A stretch of 7,009 bases of DNA from Candidatus Altimarinota bacterium (GTDB taxonomy: Bacteria; Patescibacteriota; Gracilibacteria; BD1-5; UBA2023), in assembly GCA_943355085.1 (NCBI GenBank), contig CALREC010000034.1, positions 1-7,009 on the forward strand, read 5' to 3'. A program made the position numbers and the translations under genes. The notes under the pieces are model-generated. The model was not told the DNA's origin. It made no database searches and worked only from the letters and a program-made list of their open reading frames with translations. Shown piece after piece: positions 5,795 to 7,009 of this stretch (position 1 is the stretch's first letter; each line of letters begins with the position of its first letter).

Positions 5795-7009
5795 ATGAAA
5801 TCCCCTAAAGATCACAATTTCAAGGTGACAAACAACTCTCGGAGATTTCTCGCCATATTCCTCCTCCTGATCATAACAGCAAGCAATCCTGTTGCTGCAT
5901 CTGCCCTCACTCTCACCGGAGCCATTTCCTCTCTCCAAGCAACCGATCCTGCCCTCCCATCCGGAGTAGCTAATCCCAAAGGGATCATCGGATACATCCT
6001 CGCTACCATATTTGGAAATAGTGGGAGTAGTCTCTGAAAGATCAAGGCAGAATATCTCGATCTGAGCTCTATCTGACAATGGATGGTCAGTGGATCCAGT
6101 ATCTCATACATGAATGGGAATGTCGGGATCAGGACAGCGAGTCCAAACTCCCTCCTTCATCTTTATCAGACGAGCGGAAACAGTGCTGAGCTAGATATCC
6201 AGAGTACGAGTGGCCTCAATAAGCATTGGGGCATATACCAGAATAGAACCAGCGAATGACTGACTTTCTGGAATAATGGGGCCGATCGTGTGACATTCAG
6301 TAGTGGAGGAAATGTAGGTATTGGGACGACGAGTCCTTTAGATTTATTACACATTAATGGGGCTGATGCTGGAGCAAGAATTTTCTGAACTTCAAGAGCA
6401 AGAATTAATCTTATGACAACTAATTATAACGGTTGGCAGATCGAAGTAAGTGATACGGATGGAAATGCAAAGGCTGGTGATCTTAGTTTTATTAAAAGTG
6501 GTATTGCTAGTAGACTTGTATTAACAGCTTCTGGTAACGTCGGGATCGGGACGACGAGTCCAATAGCAAAGCTTGATATTCAGGATTCAACTGCTCAATT
6601 ATATACAACAGTAAAAAATACAGCCGATAGTATTGCATATACTCAGTGGAGTAGTAGTGCAAATAGTTACGCTATTGCTTGAGTCAATAAAAGTACTTGA
6701 TGAAATATATTTCAGAGCGCTCTTCCTTATGCAGCAGTATTTGGAAATCAATCAAATTACCCTACTCAGTTTGCGACAAATAATACAGCAAGAATGACAA
6801 TTGATGCCACTGGTAACATAGGGATTGGGACGACGAGTCCAAGTAAATTATTGCAACTCAATAAAGCTGTTGGACCGACTAATATTCGTCTTTCTGCTGA
6901 TAATTATGGTCCTTATGGTATGGCTGACATAGAACTTGATAGTGGAGGGTTGAACTTATATACTGGGACTACTCCATCTCCTCGGTTGATCATTAAACAT
7001 GATGGGAAT
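5795..7009 (+). CDS. Secreted repeat-rich fibre-like surface protein, N-terminal part, read with TGA = Gly
   Basis: The gene runs off the window; 405 codons are visible with no TAA or TAG. The N-terminus is a Sec signal peptide: basic residues to RR at 16-17, a hydrophobic core LAIFLLLIITA, and a likely cut after ASA (35-37). The mature part is rich in Ser, Gly, Asn and Thr and carries four GNVGIGTTSP-type motifs (6116, 6308, 6533, 6812), each followed by a short 'xxLLHL/KLDI' segment. In the tail-fibre and bacterial surface proteins where I know this motif, it marks repeated beta-structured units, often ending in an S74 intramolecular chaperone domain; that end is not visible here. Seven in-frame TGA codons (6035, 6074, 6257, 6386, 6680, 6698, 6701) read as Gly, two of them adjacent. 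The ATG at 5795 gives the signal peptide; a TTG at 5786 is possible. Role in attachment or host contact is inference. Confidence 0.88.
6116..6841 (+). repeat. Four GNVGIGTTSP repeats in the surface protein
   Basis: Copies lie at 6116-6145 (GNVGIRTASP), 6308-6337 (GNVGIGTTSP), 6533-6562 (GNVGIGTTSP) and 6812-6841 (GNIGIGTTSP). Spacings grow along the protein: 192, 225 and 279 nt. The DNA is conserved as well as the protein: GGGACGACGAGTCC recurs exactly in copies two to four, whereas the first copy is diverged (AGGACAGCGAGTCC). The sequence between copies is not obviously repeated. Confidence 0.85.

Noticed and set aside
5780..6111. Two 99-codon minus-strand frames under the surface-protein gene
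   Set aside because: Both are antisense to the signal peptide and first mature region of the supported gene, with no motifs of their own.
266..7009. UGA as tryptophan (table 4) or selenocysteine
   Set aside because: TGA falls at conserved glycines rather than Trp or redox Cys positions, and TGG is used normally for Trp. Twenty sites in ordinary genes are far too many for selenocysteine.
1..7009. CRISPR arrays, tRNA or rRNA genes, insertion sequences
   Set aside because: I found no regularly spaced repeats outside the coding GNVGIGTTSP motifs, no cloverleaf or rRNA signature, and no transposase or terminal inverted repeats. In particular the tRNA-Gly(UCA) expected for this code is not in the window.

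Overview
The window reads as genomic DNA from an uncultured bacterium of the candidate phyla radiation that reads UGA as glycine (translation table 25). Candidatus Gracilibacteria (BD1-5) or Absconditabacteria (SR1) are the likely sources, and the sequence does not separate the two. Under the standard code most genes look shattered. With TGA read as Gly, six frames join into full-length proteins, and twenty TGA codons fall inside them. Several of these sit at glycines that are nearly invariant in the family: GHFGL in RNase R, LGDRILRTETA in RsmE, and PEGELT and the first Gly of GGNAN in RNase III. Every gene that ends inside the window stops at TAA or TAG. The DNA is AT-rich, and I see no clear Shine-Dalgarno sequence before any start.

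Layout. Positions 1-104 hold the first 34 codons of a minus-strand TatD-like hydrolase. A divergent spacer leads into rnr (RNase R, 266-2188) and rsmE (16S rRNA m3U1498 methyltransferase, 2219-2920), which are 30 bp apart and probably co-transcribed. rpmF (bL32, zinc-free form) follows with its own promoter and terminator, then nusB and rnc (RNase III). rnc has a promoter so close that its message is probably leaderless. A strong promoter and a roughly 155-nt leader precede rpmH (bL34 with a long C-terminal extension). A 155-bp structured spacer then leads to rnpA (RNase P protein), which ends in a terminator hairpin. From 5795 to the window edge runs the start of a secreted, repeat-rich fibre-like protein with four GNVGIGTTSP-type motifs.

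How the genes fit together. Positions 266-5640 form an RNA and ribosome block: two ribosomal proteins, an rRNA methylase, an antitermination factor for rRNA operons, and three RNA-processing enzymes or subunits (RNase R, RNase III, RNase P protein). These cover rRNA transcription, rRNA and tRNA maturation, and RNA turnover. The 5795 gene is a different kind of cargo, an exported surface fibre candidate. It is also rich in in-frame TGA, so it belongs to the same code. No CRISPR array, tRNA, rRNA or insertion sequence was seen. The main points of interest are the recoding, an intrinsic-terminator-like hairpin inside the rnpA coding region, structured RNA around rpmH and rnpA, and the surface protein with its promoter-proximal direct repeats.
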